In this document: in pieces, positions 9,343-16,792 of the stretch
Layout: each line of letters opens with the position of its first letter
Position numbering within the stretch: position 1 is the first letter of the stretch
NCBI GenBank assembly: GCA_023435985.1
Contig: JAEZKY010000345.1
Location: forward strand, 1-34,845
Reading direction: 5' to 3'
DNA: 34,845 nucleotides
Source of the DNA: Bacillota bacterium
GTDB taxonomy: Bacteria; Bacillota; Clostridia; Clostridiales; Clostridiaceae
Notes under the pieces: model-generated
Database searches by the model: none
Seen by the model: the letters and a program-made list of their open reading frames with translations, nothing else
Told to the model about the DNA's origin: nothing
Made by a program: the position numbers and the translations under genes

Positions 9343-9377
9343 CCCCACTAGAATCTAAATTTTAGATTTTAGTGGGG
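9343..9377. terminator. Long hairpin, probable terminator
   Basis: Two 17-base arms (9343-9359 and 9361-9377) pair almost perfectly; the one mismatch is a G-U pair in the plus-strand RNA. The stem base is a CCCC/GGGG clamp and T-rich DNA follows on both sides, though neither tail is a strong U-run. It would most naturally end minus-strand transcription coming from the LysR gene. Confidence 0.5.
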
Positions 9378-9412
9378 TTTATGGCGGGGCAAATTAAAAT
9401 ACTTAACCTTTG

Positions 9413-9586
9413 CTATAAATTTCTTTTTACTTTTTTCCTCATACTGCTTTTCATAGAACCAACACCGCAAGCCTTTCTAAATTTATACTTATTGCGTGGC
9501 TCATTCACATTCAGGCCTACTACATAACTGTCACGCTTAAAATAAATAGTCACATATTTATCTCCATGACTCAGTATTGAATTATT
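9413..9586 (-). pseudogene. Remnant of an unidentified protein's C-terminus
   Basis: A minus-strand frame of about 57 codons, open from just after in-frame stops at its 5' side to a TAG at 9413-9415, reads like real coding sequence. It includes GDKYVTIYFKRDSYVV and NEPRNKYKFRKACGVGS and ends in a basic tail. There is no usable ATG/GTG start with a ribosome site, so it looks like the 3' end of a broken gene. I do not recognise the family. The rest of 9101-9728 contains only the promoter, hairpin and repeat listed separately. Confidence 0.33.
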
Positions 9587-9593
9587 TCACTAT

Positions 9594-9629
9594 ATCTTTT
9601 CAGAGTGAGTTTCCGCCACTTAAATTACA
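9594..9629. repeat. Short dispersed repeat, copy 1
   Basis: About 33 bases starting ATCTTTTCAGAGTGAG match a second copy at 11725-11760 with three internal differences. On the minus strand it can form a small stem, AGTG(A/G) with TCACT around a GAAAC loop, kept in both copies. It is non-coding in both places. Confidence 0.45.
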
Positions 9630-9728
9630 CAACCTTGCTCAGCCGCACTGGTTCACCGTATCATAAGCAGGCGATATTATCTGTTTCGTTAGATCTATCC
9701 ACAAAATTGTTAATTTTAACATATATGC

Positions 9729-10622
9729 TTAAATTTTTGTTTTTGATGTGGCTGCTACAACAAAATCTTTAAATATTTCACTAGCTGGAGTTATATATCC
9801 ATTCTTTAACCACCCCATACGAATAGTCCTGTAGCATTGAGGTTCTTTTATTCTAATTACTGACACTTCATCTGTTATTAAATTAGGTATGTTTGGAATA
9901 ATAGAAATACCTAATCCTGCACCAACAAAGCCAGTAACCACCATACTGCTCTCATTAGGCTTTACTACAGTCTTTGGCATAATGCCAGCCTTTCTAAAAA
10001 TGGAACACATTTTATTTGCTATATTTTCAGAAAAAAGTGCAAAAGTTTCATCTTTTAAATCTTTTAACATTACTTCTGATTGATCAGCAAGCCTGTGATT
10101 TTTAGGTACTATTATAACAAGTTCATCATTTTTTATTGGAACTGACTCTATTTTTTCATATTCCCCACTATTTTCAAGTTCATCATAAAAACCTAGGTCA
10201 AATTTGCCATTCTCTAAACCCTCTAAAATATTGCTAGTCGAATTTATTCCAAATTCAAATTTTATATTTGGATTTTCCTTCAAAAAATCGCTTATAATCG
10301 TTGGAATAAAATATGTCCCAATAGTATAAAGTGACGAAATAGAAACTGTGCCTGTCATAGGATTAATTATATTCTGCAATTCCTGGATACCATCATTAAT
10401 TTCTTTTATTGCAGCTTCTGCATGCTTTAAAAACATACTGCCAAAGCGGGTTAATTTTATATTCCTCCCATTCTTTTCAAACAAATGGACTCCCAACTCC
10501 TCTTCTAATTTTGCAATTGCCTTGCTTAAAGCTGACTGAGTTACCAATAGTAAGTCAGCCGCTGTAGTATAGTTTTGCGTTTCTGCTATAACTTTAAAGT
10601 ATTCCAATTGCTGCCAGTTCAT
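9729..10622 (-). CDS. LysR-family transcriptional regulator
   Basis: A 297-aa LysR-type regulator of standard length. The N-terminal winged helix-turn-helix (about 1-60, beginning MNWQQLEYFKVIAE, with TQSALSKAIAKLEEELG as recognition region) is followed by a type 2 periplasmic-binding-like effector domain from about residue 90 to 290. The ATG has an AAGGAGG ribosome site upstream. It is divergent from the nitroreductase gene at 11066 across a 443-bp spacer, the usual LysR arrangement with its target, so control of that nitroreductase is a reasonable inference. The effector is unknown. A decayed region lies downstream. Confidence 0.9.
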   Translation of the reverse strand: MNWQQLEYFKVIAETQNYTTAADLLLVTQSALSKAIAKLEEELGVHLFEKNGRNIKLTRFGSMFLKHAEAAIKEINDGIQELQNIINPMTGTVSISSLYTIGTYFIPTIISDFLKENPNIKFEFGINSTSNILEGLENGKFDLGFYDELENSGEYEKIESVPIKNDELVIIVPKNHRLADQSEVMLKDLKDETFALFSENIANKMCSIFRKAGIMPKTVVKPNESSMVVTGFVGAGLGISIIPNIPNLITDEVSVIRIKEPQCYRTIRMGWLKNGYITPASEIFKDFVVAATSKTKI

Positions 10623-11065
10623 ATTATATATGACCTCCTTAGTTTATAATCTTTAAACTCAATTGGTAAGATAACATTTCTACTTAGTACTCAAACCTCT
10701 CGTTAGAAAATTACTATACTAAAATAATATATTACTTTCAACCTTTGCGTAGATTATTTGTCAAATACATATTTATTAAAACATACCCTAGGTAAAAGGT
10801 TAAGTATTAAATAACAATAACTATGTATGACTTTTATTCATATATATAATGAAAAAGTTCCATTAGACGTCTTAGAATTTTATTGATATCATTATATTAC
10901 TTTCTTAATAAATTTCAAAACTCAATAAATTAATTATAAAATCTACTCATGTATTTATAAAAATTATAAGCTAGTTTATTAAGATATTATAATTTTTAAA
11001 TGTATATTCAATAAATAACATATGGGACAAAATTAAAATATTTCTTTAATGAAAGGAGAAAAATT
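10623..11065. other. Divergent intergenic region between LysR and nitroreductase genes
   Basis: No gene is visible. An 11-bp inverted repeat, AAAAATTATAA (10959-10969) and TTATAATTTTT (10987-10997), lies about 70-105 bases before the nitroreductase start and contains a TATAAT. It could be part of a promoter or LysR site, but it is pure A/T and therefore weak evidence. The length allows a control region larger than a simple promoter. Confidence 0.35.
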
Positions 11066-11626
11066 ATGAATGAAGTAATAAAAAATATTTTAACAAGAAG
11101 AAGTATAAGATCTTATACGGAGGAGCAGATTTCCGATGTGGATTTAAATATAATCTTAGAAACCGCAAAATTTGCTCCAAGTTATATGGGGGCTCAAAGC
11201 TGGCATTTCACTGTAGTGCAGAATAAAGAAAAAATTAATCAGCTAATTTCTGTAATAAAAGAAGCCTTGCAAAATTCTCCTGTAGAGCAATTTAAAAAGA
11301 TGGGTAATATGCCTAATTTCAATCCATTCTATAACGCTCCTACTATAATTATCACAGCTTGTGATAAAAACTCGCCAGAAAAAGAAGCAGACGCTGCTGT
11401 AGCACTTGAAAATATAATGCTAGCTGCTCACTCACTTAATATTGGTTCATGCTGGATATCGTCTTTAAGTATCGTTCGAGATGATCCTAAGGTTATAGGT
11501 ATACTTTCCGAACTTAGTATTCCTGAAAATTATACTATATTGGGTACTGCTGCTTTAGGTTTTAGCAATAATAGTAATGCAAAGGCTGCACCTAGAAAAG
11601 AAGGAACTGTAAATATTGTAAAATAA
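11066..11626 (+). CDS. Nitroreductase-family FMN oxidoreductase (186 aa)
   Basis: A compact nitroreductase-family flavoprotein, expected to be a homodimer that binds FMN and uses NAD(P)H to reduce nitroaromatics, quinones or other acceptors in the cytoplasm. Family hallmarks: RRSIRSYTEEQISD near the N-terminus (FMN phosphate-binding Arg/Ser), APSYMGAQSWHF around residues 37-48, the AVALENIMLAAHSLNIGSCW helix, and a C-terminal GTAALGF strand. Length is typical. The ATG has AAAGGAG upstream. It is transcribed divergently from a LysR gene and ends before a clear terminator, so it is a single-gene unit. Its physiological substrate cannot be told from sequence. Confidence 0.9.
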   Translation: MNEVIKNILTRRSIRSYTEEQISDVDLNIILETAKFAPSYMGAQSWHFTVVQNKEKINQLISVIKEALQNSPVEQFKKMGNMPNFNPFYNAPTIIITACDKNSPEKEADAAVALENIMLAAHSLNIGSCWISSLSIVRDDPKVIGILSELSIPENYTILGTAALGFSNNSNAKAAPRKEGTVNIVK

Positions 11627-11663
11627 ATTTAGAAGCTGAGCGAAAGTTATTATCACTCACAAC

Positions 11664-11710
11664 TGAATAAAAGTATGTGCATAAATCATATACTTTTATT
11701 CAATTTTATT
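11664..11710 (+). terminator. Rho-independent terminator of the nitroreductase gene
   Basis: A perfect 13-bp stem (11664-11676 with 11690-11702) is followed by ATTTTATTTT. It stands about 40 bases after the nitroreductase stop codon. Confidence 0.75.
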
Positions 11711-11724
11711 TTCCCATTTACTTA

Positions 11725-11760
11725 ATCTTTTCAGAGTGAGTTTCTATCACTTAAATTGCA
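11725..11760. repeat. Short dispersed repeat, copy 2
   Basis: Second copy of the repeat at 9594-9629. It starts with the same 20 bases, then shows three changes before CACTTAAATT. The stem AGTGA/TCACT is perfect here. It lies just downstream of the MmyB-type regulator gene, as copy 1 lies downstream of the LysR gene. Confidence 0.45.
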
Positions 11761-11772
11761 TACCAGCCTCAC

Positions 11773-12600
11773 CTATATCACTATTTCTTGTTTAATTTTT
11801 TCTGCTGTAGCAGGTGAGGCTGTATAAATCATTACTTTTAAATCAGGATAGTTTGATAATTGCAAATTCACATGTTCAAACTCCACTTCTCCAATTTGAG
11901 GGTGATTCCACAATTTATGGCAATCAGTGACATTTTTAACTTCATAACGAGGCCACCATATCCTGAATAATTCACTTTCTTGCTTAAATTTCTCAATCAT
12001 TTCGTTTAACCTCGCATCTTGAGGATACCTAGCACAATCTGCCCTAAATCTCGCAATCATGATTTTAGCCTTTTCCTCCCACTCTGAATTTATCTCTCTT
12101 TTGAATGGATCAGTCAGAAATTGCTGCAATATGTTTGGCTTTGTATCTAAATTCTCAGAATATGAAGGAAACCTAAATAAAAATTCTGCTGCGCGATTCC
12201 ATAATAGTACATCCCAGTATTTATTCATTATGTATGCAGGATTAGGTTCTAATGCAAAAACAGTTCTTTCTAATCCTTTACTAACTTCTTTATAAACTTC
12301 TGTTTCTTCTAATTCATCTGATTTGGATAATAAAAAAAGATATCGACGTTCATCATCAGATAACCTTAATGCAGCAGCCAGACTTTCTAATACTTGATGA
12401 GATGGGTGTACGTCTTTCCCCTGTTCTATAGATATATACCAAGAAAGACCGATATTTGCAAGTTGAGCAACCTCTTCACGTCGAAGTCCTGGTGTTCGGC
12501 GACGTCCATGTGATGGCAAGCCAACCTGTTCTGGTGTAAGACGTTCTCTAGTTGCACGTAAAAATTCACCTAACGATTGCTGCATTGTAATCTCTTTCAT
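11773..12600 (-). CDS. MmyB-type helix-turn-helix transcriptional regulator (275 aa)
   Basis: N-terminal XRE-type helix-turn-helix (about 8-80) with the subfamily signature GRRRTPGLRREEVAQLANIG and WYISIEQG, then the MmyB-like ligand-binding domain from about 100 to 270, a PAS-like fold that binds small hydrophobic molecules in characterised relatives. Length is normal for the family. The ATG has AAGGAGG seven bases upstream. The gene is divergent from two tandem SDR oxidoreductases across 137 bp that contain an inverted repeat. In this family the regulator usually controls the divergent oxidoreductase, so repression of the SDR pair is inferred. Its codons look richer in G+C (many CGT/CGA) than the neighbouring genes, possibly marking transfer together with the SDR genes. 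Confidence 0.9.
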   Translation of the reverse strand: MKEITMQQSLGEFLRATRERLTPEQVGLPSHGRRRTPGLRREEVAQLANIGLSWYISIEQGKDVHPSHQVLESLAAALRLSDDERRYLFLLSKSDELEETEVYKEVSKGLERTVFALEPNPAYIMNKYWDVLLWNRAAEFLFRFPSYSENLDTKPNILQQFLTDPFKREINSEWEEKAKIMIARFRADCARYPQDARLNEMIEKFKQESELFRIWWPRYEVKNVTDCHKLWNHPQIGEVEFEHVNLQLSNYPDLKVMIYTASPATAEKIKQEIVI

Positions 12601-12639
12601 TTATTTTCCTCCTTTATCCTACCGCTCTCAATCATACGA

Positions 12640-12656
12640 TAACCACAATATGGTTA
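12640..12656. promoter_or_regulatory. Candidate operator between the MmyB regulator and the SDR genes
   Basis: TAACCA (12640-12645) and TGGTTA (12651-12656) form a 6+6 inverted repeat with a 5-base spacer, near the middle of the 137-bp divergent promoter region. This is a likely binding site for the adjacent regulator. Confidence 0.45.
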
Positions 12657-12720
12657 AACTATTATGCCCCTGATATATTAGTAATATAACATAAAAATAA
12701 TTTTTAAACAAAACCGTTTA

Positions 12721-12834
12721 GATTGGAGTGAATTAATATGAAAATATTTTTAACTGGAGCAACAGGCAAAGTTGGAAGCCGTTTTGTACCATATCTACTT
12801 AAACAAGGGCATGCTGTTCGTGTTCTTGTAAGAA
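12721..12834 (+). repeat. 5' identity block of SDR paralogue 1
   Basis: 114 bp running from 17 bases before the start codon to about codon 32 match 13617-13730 with a single difference (position 12758). Past this point the two genes are much more diverged. The edge is sharp. Confidence 0.9.
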
Positions 12835-13586
12835 ATGCTGAGCGAGCACTTTTATTGAAGGAACTAGGCGCGGAAGTGGTTTTAGGTGATCTTTTAGATA
12901 ACCAAAATCTCGCTAATACAATAAGTGGTGTCGATGCTGTGGTGCATTTGGCAGCTCAATTTCGTGATGTCAGTGAAGAAATAGCACAAGTATCTAATAT
13001 AGATGCAAGCATAGCATTAGCTAAAGCTGCACTGCAAGCCGGTGTCACAAGATTTGTTTTTAGTAGTACAAGTTTGGTATACAGTGGCATTAGTAGAAAT
13101 AATCCGTGCCGTGAAGATGATGTCCTTCAGCCAGTCCTAGCCTACCCAAAAACAAAAATGGTGGCAGAAGAAGCTCTACTTAAGCTGCATCGTGAAATGG
13201 GCCTAGATTTACGTATTGTAAGATTTGCCTTCGTTTATGGAGATCATGATCCACACATTGGAGAATTTTCACCAATTATGAGTACATGGAATCCTTCACA
13301 GAGACTATCTCTAGTACATCATGATGATGTCTGTCAATCATTGATACTTGCAGCCAGCACATCAGGTTTTGATGGCCACATATATAATGTTGCTGATGAT
13401 ACCCCTATTACTGTTGCTGAACTTCTTAGCCTTAATGGCTTACCAGAGCAAGTACCTCCTAATGGCGGATGGCCTAGTTTTAGCCCATGTGATATGGTAT
13501 TAGATACAACACGCATTAAAGCTGAACTTAATTTCCGCTCTAAATATCCTTCTTTTCATAGTGCTATGGATAATGGAGCATTGTAG
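12738..13586 (+). CDS. NAD-dependent epimerase/dehydratase-family protein 1 (282 aa)
   Basis: Extended or atypical SDR fold. GATGKVG at residues 7-13 is the NAD(P)-binding glycine-rich loop, DLLDN near 50-55 and VVHLAAQF contact the nucleotide, and YPKTK is the YxxxK catalytic pair, preceded by a FSSTS serine strand. Members act on nucleotide sugars or on small carbonyl compounds; the substrate is not evident. It is the first of two tandem paralogues, 47 bp apart and probably co-transcribed, and divergent from an MmyB-type regulator. The start has GGAGTG upstream within a leader identical to that of the second copy. G+C content looks higher than in flanking genes. Confidence 0.88.
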   Translation: MKIFLTGATGKVGSRFVPYLLKQGHAVRVLVRNAERALLLKELGAEVVLGDLLDNQNLANTISGVDAVVHLAAQFRDVSEEIAQVSNIDASIALAKAALQAGVTRFVFSSTSLVYSGISRNNPCREDDVLQPVLAYPKTKMVAEEALLKLHREMGLDLRIVRFAFVYGDHDPHIGEFSPIMSTWNPSQRLSLVHHDDVCQSLILAASTSGFDGHIYNVADDTPITVAELLSLNGLPEQVPPNGGWPSFSPCDMVLDTTRIKAELNFRSKYPSFHSAMDNGAL

Positions 13587-13616
13587 TTAAAAATAACCAA
13601 TAAACAGACCTATCAA

Positions 13617-13730
13617 GATTGGAGTGAATTAATATGAAAATATTTTTAACTGGGGCAACAGGCAAAGTTGGAAGCCGTTTTGTACCATATCTACTTAAAC
13701 AAGGGCATGCTGTTCGTGTTCTTGTAAGAA
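13617..13730 (+). repeat. 5' identity block of SDR paralogue 2
   Basis: Partner of the block at 12721-12834, offset 896 bp, with one difference in 114 bp. It includes the ribosome binding site and the first 32 or so codons. Confidence 0.9.
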
Positions 13731-14488
13731 CTGCTAAGCAGGCACTCACATTGAAAGAACAAGGTGCTGAAGTAATCATAGGTGATCTTTTGAATAATGA
13801 AAATCTCGCTGACAATATAAGAGGTGTTGATGCCGTAGTACATACAGCAGCTCAATTCCGAGGTGGCATTAGTGAAGAAATAGCTACAGCAGTGAATCTA
13901 GATGCAACTATTGAATTAGCTAAAGCAGCACTAGATGCAGGTGTTACAAGATTCGTTTTTACCAGTACAGGCAATGTATATCGCGATTTGAATGTAAACA
14001 GACTATGTAGAGAAGATGATGTTCTTATACCATCTAATTTAATGTATCCAAAAACAAAACTTGCTGCCGAGGAAGCTTTACTAAAATTGTATAGTGATCA
14101 AGGGCTAGATGTTCGTATTATGAGATTATCTTTTGTCTATGGTGATGGTGATCCCCACATTGAAGAGATCTTACCTTACATGATTAACTGGAATCCATTA
14201 AGAAAGCAATCTATGATTCATCATGAAGATGTCAATCAAGCATTATTACTTGCTGCTAGCACACCTGGTATTGGCGGCCGCATATATAACGTTGCAGATG
14301 ATACTCCTATTGCTATAGGTGAATTATATAAACTGTATGAAGGACCAGATCAAACACCTACTGAAGATGGATGGCTTATGAATAACCTATGGGAATTAAC
14401 TGCAGATCCGGCTCGCATTAAAGAGGAACTAAATTTCCATCCAAAATATCCTTCTATTTATGCTGCTAAAGATATGGGAGCCTTATAG
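13634..14488 (+). CDS. NAD-dependent epimerase/dehydratase-family protein 2 (284 aa)
   Basis: Paralogue of the upstream gene with the same SDR features: GATGKVG loop, DLLNN, VVHTAAQF, FTSTGNVY and the YPKTK catalytic motif. The two proteins agree at roughly 60-65 percent of positions by eye, but their first 32 residues are identical. Differences cluster in the substrate-side region (for example NVNRLCREDD against SRNNPCREDD, and the C-terminal third), which suggests different substrates or redundant roles. It carries the same ribosome site as paralogue 1 and is the last gene of the presumed operon. No strong terminator follows directly. Confidence 0.88.
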   Translation: MKIFLTGATGKVGSRFVPYLLKQGHAVRVLVRTAKQALTLKEQGAEVIIGDLLNNENLADNIRGVDAVVHTAAQFRGGISEEIATAVNLDATIELAKAALDAGVTRFVFTSTGNVYRDLNVNRLCREDDVLIPSNLMYPKTKLAAEEALLKLYSDQGLDVRIMRLSFVYGDGDPHIEEILPYMINWNPLRKQSMIHHEDVNQALLLAASTPGIGGRIYNVADDTPIAIGELYKLYEGPDQTPTEDGWLMNNLWELTADPARIKEELNFHPKYPSIYAAKDMGAL

Positions 14489-14656
14489 TTGTAATTTGCA
14501 AAAGCTAAGAAGTATACAAATAATGATAAATTTTAAATATAAAATTGATTATTGGTTTAGCTTTAGATGAAAAAAAATCATAATGAGCAAATTATAAATT
14601 ATGATTTAACACTAGTTGACTACTACTCAAGTGATAAAAGAATTTAACTAGAAAAA

Positions 14657-14726
14657 CAGTCATATCAAAGCTTTTAGTTTATGACTTTGTGAAAGGTCCT
14701 GAACTGAAAATTTGTTGGTATGACTG
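14657..14726. repeat. Hairpin-forming repeat, copy 1 (CAGTCATATCAA ends)
   Basis: The element begins CAGTCATATCAAA and ends TTGGTATGACTG, so its termini are inverted repeats with one G-U. Inner segments (AGTTTA with TGAACT) also pair, giving a long stem around TGACTTTGTGAAA. A T-rich tail follows on the plus strand. Copy 2 is at 15670-15748. The flanking gene-free stretch (14489-14889) also holds a 10-bp stem at 14575-14607 and nothing else that I recognise. Confidence 0.7.
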
Positions 14727-14889
14727 ATTTCTTTATTTTAAAAATAAATTTTATTTATAATATAAAAGAGCTGCTCATGTTTAAATTCAAACAATTCCCT
14801 ATTCCTTAAATATGCTTTATAGAATCAACTTCATTATTTACTAAATATGAATTATAATTATCATAACTTAAGTGAAAGGGTGAAAAAAC

Positions 14890-15432
14890 TTGAGAGTATA
14901 CATTGCTATAGATTTTGAAGACAACACTAAGAATTATTTTAATAAAATAACATCGGATATAAAAAAGTACTGCACCAAAGGTAAATTTACAGAAAAGAAT
15001 AACTTTCATCTGACAATTAGGTTCATAGGTGAAGCTGATGAGCTTCAGATTACCAAAATAAAAGAATCTATAGATAAAGCAGTTTTAAATATAAACCCTT
15101 TTGAATTGTCAGTAAGTAACTTAGGTATTTTTAAGAAAAAAAAGACAAATATTTTATGGATTGGAATAAAAGAAAATTCTGCTCTATCTAAGCTTCACAA
15201 GAAACTTTCCATCTTATTAAAAGAAAGAAAACTCCCATTTTATGATAAGCTTTTTATGCCTCATATAACTTTAGGGAGAAGAGTGTTATTTAATGAAGGA
15301 CCTCCAGACTTGGATAATCTAATTGATTTTGAGAGAATTATGATTCCAGTAAAAGCAATAAGCCTTATGGCAAGTAAAGAAGCAGATGGAAAACTAAATG
15401 GCGTTTCCCTCTACAAAGTTAACTTAACTTAA
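14890..15432 (+). CDS. thpR: RNA 2',3'-cyclic phosphodiesterase (2H phosphoesterase)
   Basis: A 180-aa member of the 2H phosphoesterase / LigT (ThpR) family, which opens 2',3'-cyclic phosphates on RNA ends and was first described as a 2'-5' RNA ligase. Both catalytic HxT motifs are present: His40-Leu-Thr42 in NFHLTIRFIGE and His125-Ile-Thr127 in MPHITLGRR. The N-terminus (RVYIAIDF) and the length are standard. The start is TTG at 14890, supported by AAAGGGTG about eight bases upstream. It is a single-gene unit between two copies of a hairpin repeat, and a fragment of a second thpR copy lies downstream (15783-15839). Confidence 0.92.
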   Translation: MRVYIAIDFEDNTKNYFNKITSDIKKYCTKGKFTEKNNFHLTIRFIGEADELQITKIKESIDKAVLNINPFELSVSNLGIFKKKKTNILWIGIKENSALSKLHKKLSILLKERKLPFYDKLFMPHITLGRRVLFNEGPPDLDNLIDFERIMIPVKAISLMASKEADGKLNGVSLYKVNLT

Positions 15433-15488
15433 TAATTTTAATATAATCTGCACATGATTACAAAGACAGATATACTTTTTTTGTATGT

Positions 15489-15668
15489 CTACTTCCATAT
15501 ATTAATCCTAATCATTTTTACGCCTTTTTCACATATGCTCACTATACTTTTTAAAATTTCATCTTTACTACATTCTCTATTATTAGAATTAATAAGCTCA
15601 TCAAGAATTACAAAAGAAACTATATTCCCCAGGAAATTTCTAGCATAGAGTTTGGCATAAGGTAAAAA
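15489..15668 (-). pseudogene. C-terminal remnant of a probable TetR-type regulator
   Basis: The minus strand reads about 60 codons without interruption (YAKLYARNFLGNIVSFVI, then LDELINSNNRECSKDEI) to a TAG at 15489-15491. The mix of aliphatic helix and acidic segment resembles the C-terminal helices of clostridial TetR/AcrR regulators. There is no start codon with a ribosome site, and the reading frame meets a stop inside the hairpin repeat that begins at 15670, so the gene was probably cut by that repeat. A plus-strand frame of 64 codons on the opposite strand is best explained as its shadow. Confidence 0.38.
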
Positions 15669-15669
15669 A

Positions 15670-15748
15670 CAGTCATATCAAAACTTTTGGTTAGATTGAT
15701 GACTTTGTGAAAAATCATTGTCTAACTGAAAAACTGTTGATATGACTG
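15670..15748. repeat. Hairpin-forming repeat, copy 2 (CAGTCATATCAA ends)
   Basis: The ends CAGTCATATCAA and TTGATATGACTG are perfectly inverted. The inner pair GTTAGA/TCTAAC differs in sequence from copy 1 but still pairs, which suggests the fold is selected. The core TGACTTTGTGAAA is shared and a T-rich tail (TTTCTTATTTT) follows. It could be a small non-autonomous element or a large terminator-like structure. Confidence 0.7.
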
Positions 15749-15782
15749 GCTTTCTTATTTTGAAAATGAGTCTTCTTCATAA

Positions 15783-15839
15783 AAGGCTTTTTTCAATAAA
15801 ATAGCATCAGATACAAAAAAACACTTCACTTATGATTAA
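15783..15839 (+). pseudogene. Fragment of a second thpR copy
   Basis: Eighteen codons read KAFFNKIASDTKKHFT and then stop. They match KNYFNKITSDIKKYCT near the start of ThpR (residues about 14-29), with similar DNA identity (AATAAAATA-CATC-GATA). Together with hairpin repeat copy 2 just upstream, this looks like the remains of a duplicated repeat-plus-thpR segment that later lost most of its length. Confidence 0.6.
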
Positions 15840-15856
15840 TTATGATTCTATAAGTT

Positions 15857-16708
15857 TTAATTAAATCCTGCTTTATCTAACATTTGTAAGAAACTCCATA
15901 AGCTTGGTTTCCAAACACTCCATTCGTGTCCCCTACCTTGATAGAGCCAATAGGTATTTGGAATGCCTTTAGAGTCACAAAATTGATGAACTGTTGTACC
16001 AAAGTTAATAAGATTATCATTAGTACCATAAGAAATAAATAGTAATTTCAATTGTTGTTTTGCTGCAGTTCCACCATCAGGAAATAATGTAGCATTTGAA
16101 TGTGTATTTGGAGCTGCTGAGTAAGCGCCAACATATGGGAATAAATTTAAATTTGGTAGACCAATATTAAATGATTGTCCACCTCCCATTGATAATCCAG
16201 ATATTGCTCTGTGATTCCTATCTGTATAAACTGAATAATTCTTTTCTATATAAGGAATTAGGCATTTAATCAAATCATTAGTTAAATTTTCATAACCATC
16301 AGATATTCCTGCTCCTGTTGCATTACAATTAGGCATTACTATTACTGAAGGTTTAATTTTTCCTGCTGCAATAAGATTATCAGCAATGAGATTTGCATTT
16401 CCTCCACCAGTAGTCCAATCATCCTCGCTTCCACCTATACCATGTAATAAATACATTACGCTGTATTTTTGATTTGATGAATAACCTGGTGGTAAATAAA
16501 TCTTTGCTCTACGTTGGCTGTTTGTTGCTGTTGACTGATAATAAATATATTGAACTGTACCATGCTGAATATTATTTTTAAAGCTGTCAAAATCAGATGG
16601 TGGCATTGTTGGGCTTGTTGTCGCTGCTAATGCTGCATTTGGCAAAGCACCTATAAATGTTAAAATCATGAAACACATGGCTAAAATACATAAAATTTTT
16701 TTCTTCAT
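15857..16708 (-). CDS. Secreted CE1-type esterase (feruloyl / acetyl xylan esterase-like)
   Basis: A signal peptide (positive MKKK, hydrophobic core, AALA-A near residue 28) is followed by an alpha/beta hydrolase of the esterase D / carbohydrate esterase family 1 type. Seen: YLLHGIGGSEDDW (oxyanion region), nucleophile Ser173 in GLSMGGG, probable acid Asp231 in GTNDNL and His261 in GRGHEW. Relatives remove ferulate or acetate from arabinoxylan side chains. The gene is 84 bp downstream of the GH43 gene, in the same direction, with its own AAGGAGG. The pair forms an outside-the-cell hemicellulose debranching unit. Exact substrate is not settled by sequence. Confidence 0.87.
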   Translation of the reverse strand: MKKKILCILAMCFMILTFIGALPNAALAATTSPTMPPSDFDSFKNNIQHGTVQYIYYQSTATNSQRRAKIYLPPGYSSNQKYSVMYLLHGIGGSEDDWTTGGGNANLIADNLIAAGKIKPSVIVMPNCNATGAGISDGYENLTNDLIKCLIPYIEKNYSVYTDRNHRAISGLSMGGGQSFNIGLPNLNLFPYVGAYSAAPNTHSNATLFPDGGTAAKQQLKLLFISYGTNDNLINFGTTVHQFCDSKGIPNTYWLYQGRGHEWSVWKPSLWSFLQMLDKAGFN

Positions 16709-16792
16709 AAATATATCCTCCTTGTATTCAAATTTATTAATTTTTATGGCTTCTCTTCTAATTCTTAAAACATATATTGAATTTTAATTTAG

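Noticed and set aside
13564..13815. Minus-strand frame across the SDR gene junction
   Set aside because: Overlaps two well-supported SDR genes, with no family resemblance.
14575..14607. 10-bp stem read as a plus-strand terminator of the SDR operon
   Set aside because: There is no T-run after it on the plus strand. The T-run is on the minus side, where no gene would need it, so function is unclear.
14806..15009. Minus-strand 67-codon frame over the thpR start
   Set aside because: Overlaps conserved thpR coding sequence, with no ribosome site or recognisable domain.
15454..15648. Plus-strand 64-codon hydrophobic frame
   Set aside because: No ribosome binding site, and the opposite strand carries more protein-like sequence (TetR-like remnant). 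The hydrophobic look is typical of a shadow frame in A/T-rich DNA.
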